This document shows, one piece after another, positions 63,868-64,000 of a DNA stretch of 64,000 bases. The translations under genes were made by a program, and so were the position numbers. The stretch is from LW23 sp041287705 (GTDB taxonomy: Bacteria; Verrucomicrobiota; Verrucomicrobiia; Methylacidiphilales; UBA1321). Position 1 is the stretch's first letter. Every line of letters starts with the position of its first letter. The stretch lies in contig JBGGNE010000021.1 in assembly GCA_041287705.1 (NCBI GenBank), positions 39,584-103,583 of the forward strand. The letters run 5' to 3'. The notes under the pieces were generated by a model. The model saw nothing but the letters and a program-made list of their open reading frames with translations, did no database searches and had not been told where the DNA came from.

Positions 63868-64000
63868 TAGAACATCTTTACGTACGCCTTGGCACGCAGG
63901 CCGTCCAGCCACTCCTGCTGCAAACGCTGCTTTTCGTCGAGAATTAACGCCTGCTCAATTTCTTCACGGACTTCCGCGAGCGGGCGTACAAAGGCGTGTT
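63867..64000 (-). CDS. C-terminus of a SurA/PpiC-like peptidyl-prolyl isomerase (partial)
   Basis: The minus strand encodes 43 residues before a TAA at 63867-63869: REEIEQALILDEKQRLQQEW, then LDGLRAKAYVKMF. This amphipathic helix with Trp-Leu-x-x-Leu-Arg-x-Lys-Ala-Tyr-x-Lys is the usual end of periplasmic parvulin-type foldases such as SurA. The rest lies beyond the window. Confidence 0.7.
   Translation of the reverse strand, partial: HAFVRPLAEVREEIEQALILDEKQRLQQEWLDGLRAKAYVKMF

Overview
The window is dense, fairly GC-rich (roughly mid-50s percent by eye) bacterial chromosome that most likely comes from a member of Verrucomicrobiota. The best evidence is a complete four-gene pseudopilin cassette (39833-46160) matching the Verru_Chthon cassette B-C-A-D known from Verrucomicrobium and Chthoniobacter. 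Supporting signs are many glycoside hydrolases beside AraC/LacI/GntR regulators, and start codons that mostly follow C/T-rich tracts rather than Shine-Dalgarno sequences. I see no phage, insertion sequence, CRISPR array or rRNA. Strain and class cannot be named from this sequence.

Layout. 1-3200: folC, an HD hydrolase and lysC on the minus strand. 3400-8400: a frameshifted SEC-C gene, a GH2 glycosidase divergent from an AraC regulator, a LacI regulator behind an inverted-repeat operator cluster, and a damaged DoxX-like gene. 8600-9030: a tandem duplication carrying two tRNA-Gly(GCC) genes, each with its own terminator. 9400-15000: moxR, a methyltransferase, an Mpv17-like membrane protein and the lysine/peptidoglycan genes dapF-dapA-dapB. 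15400-27900: a large hybrid histidine kinase, a SnoaL-like protein, glutamate dehydrogenase, two helical-repeat proteins, a PhnP-like hydrolase and a UvrD-type helicase. 27900-33750: a minus-strand chemotaxis-like cluster without receptor, CheW, CheR or CheB. It holds a receiver-DUF4388 protein, a membrane CheA-like kinase, CheY, CheX, a CheX-like protein lacking a key Asn, and a winged-helix/proline-rich protein. 34500-47700: a secreted GH74-like propeller, a GntR-type regulator with an extra C-terminal domain, the pseudopilin cassette and a GH28-like protein. 47800-58070: a HAD phosphatase, a DUF4198-like protein, an alpha/beta hydrolase, metY, an AraC regulator divergent from a GH4 enzyme, and a large secreted NHL/CBM9-like protein. 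58200-63700: a tight operon of UbiA-HAD fusion, GMC oxidoreductase and two short-chain dehydrogenase/epimerases. The window ends in the C-terminus of a SurA/PpiC-like foldase on the minus strand.

How it works together. The hydrolases and their local regulators suggest a plant- or microbial-polysaccharide degrader. The most connected signal is the palindrome TGTTTAAACA, found three times within 2.3 kb around the GntR-type regulator: between it and the GH74-like gene, just before its own start, and upstream of the pseudopilin cassette. This predicts one regulon joining a secreted propeller, the regulator and a GspH/I/J/K-like pseudopilus. The receptor-less CheA/CheY/CheX cluster is the strongest candidate for a poorly described signalling system, and the UbiA-HAD/GMC/SDR/SDR operon is a candidate for an unknown polyprenyl-linked biosynthesis.
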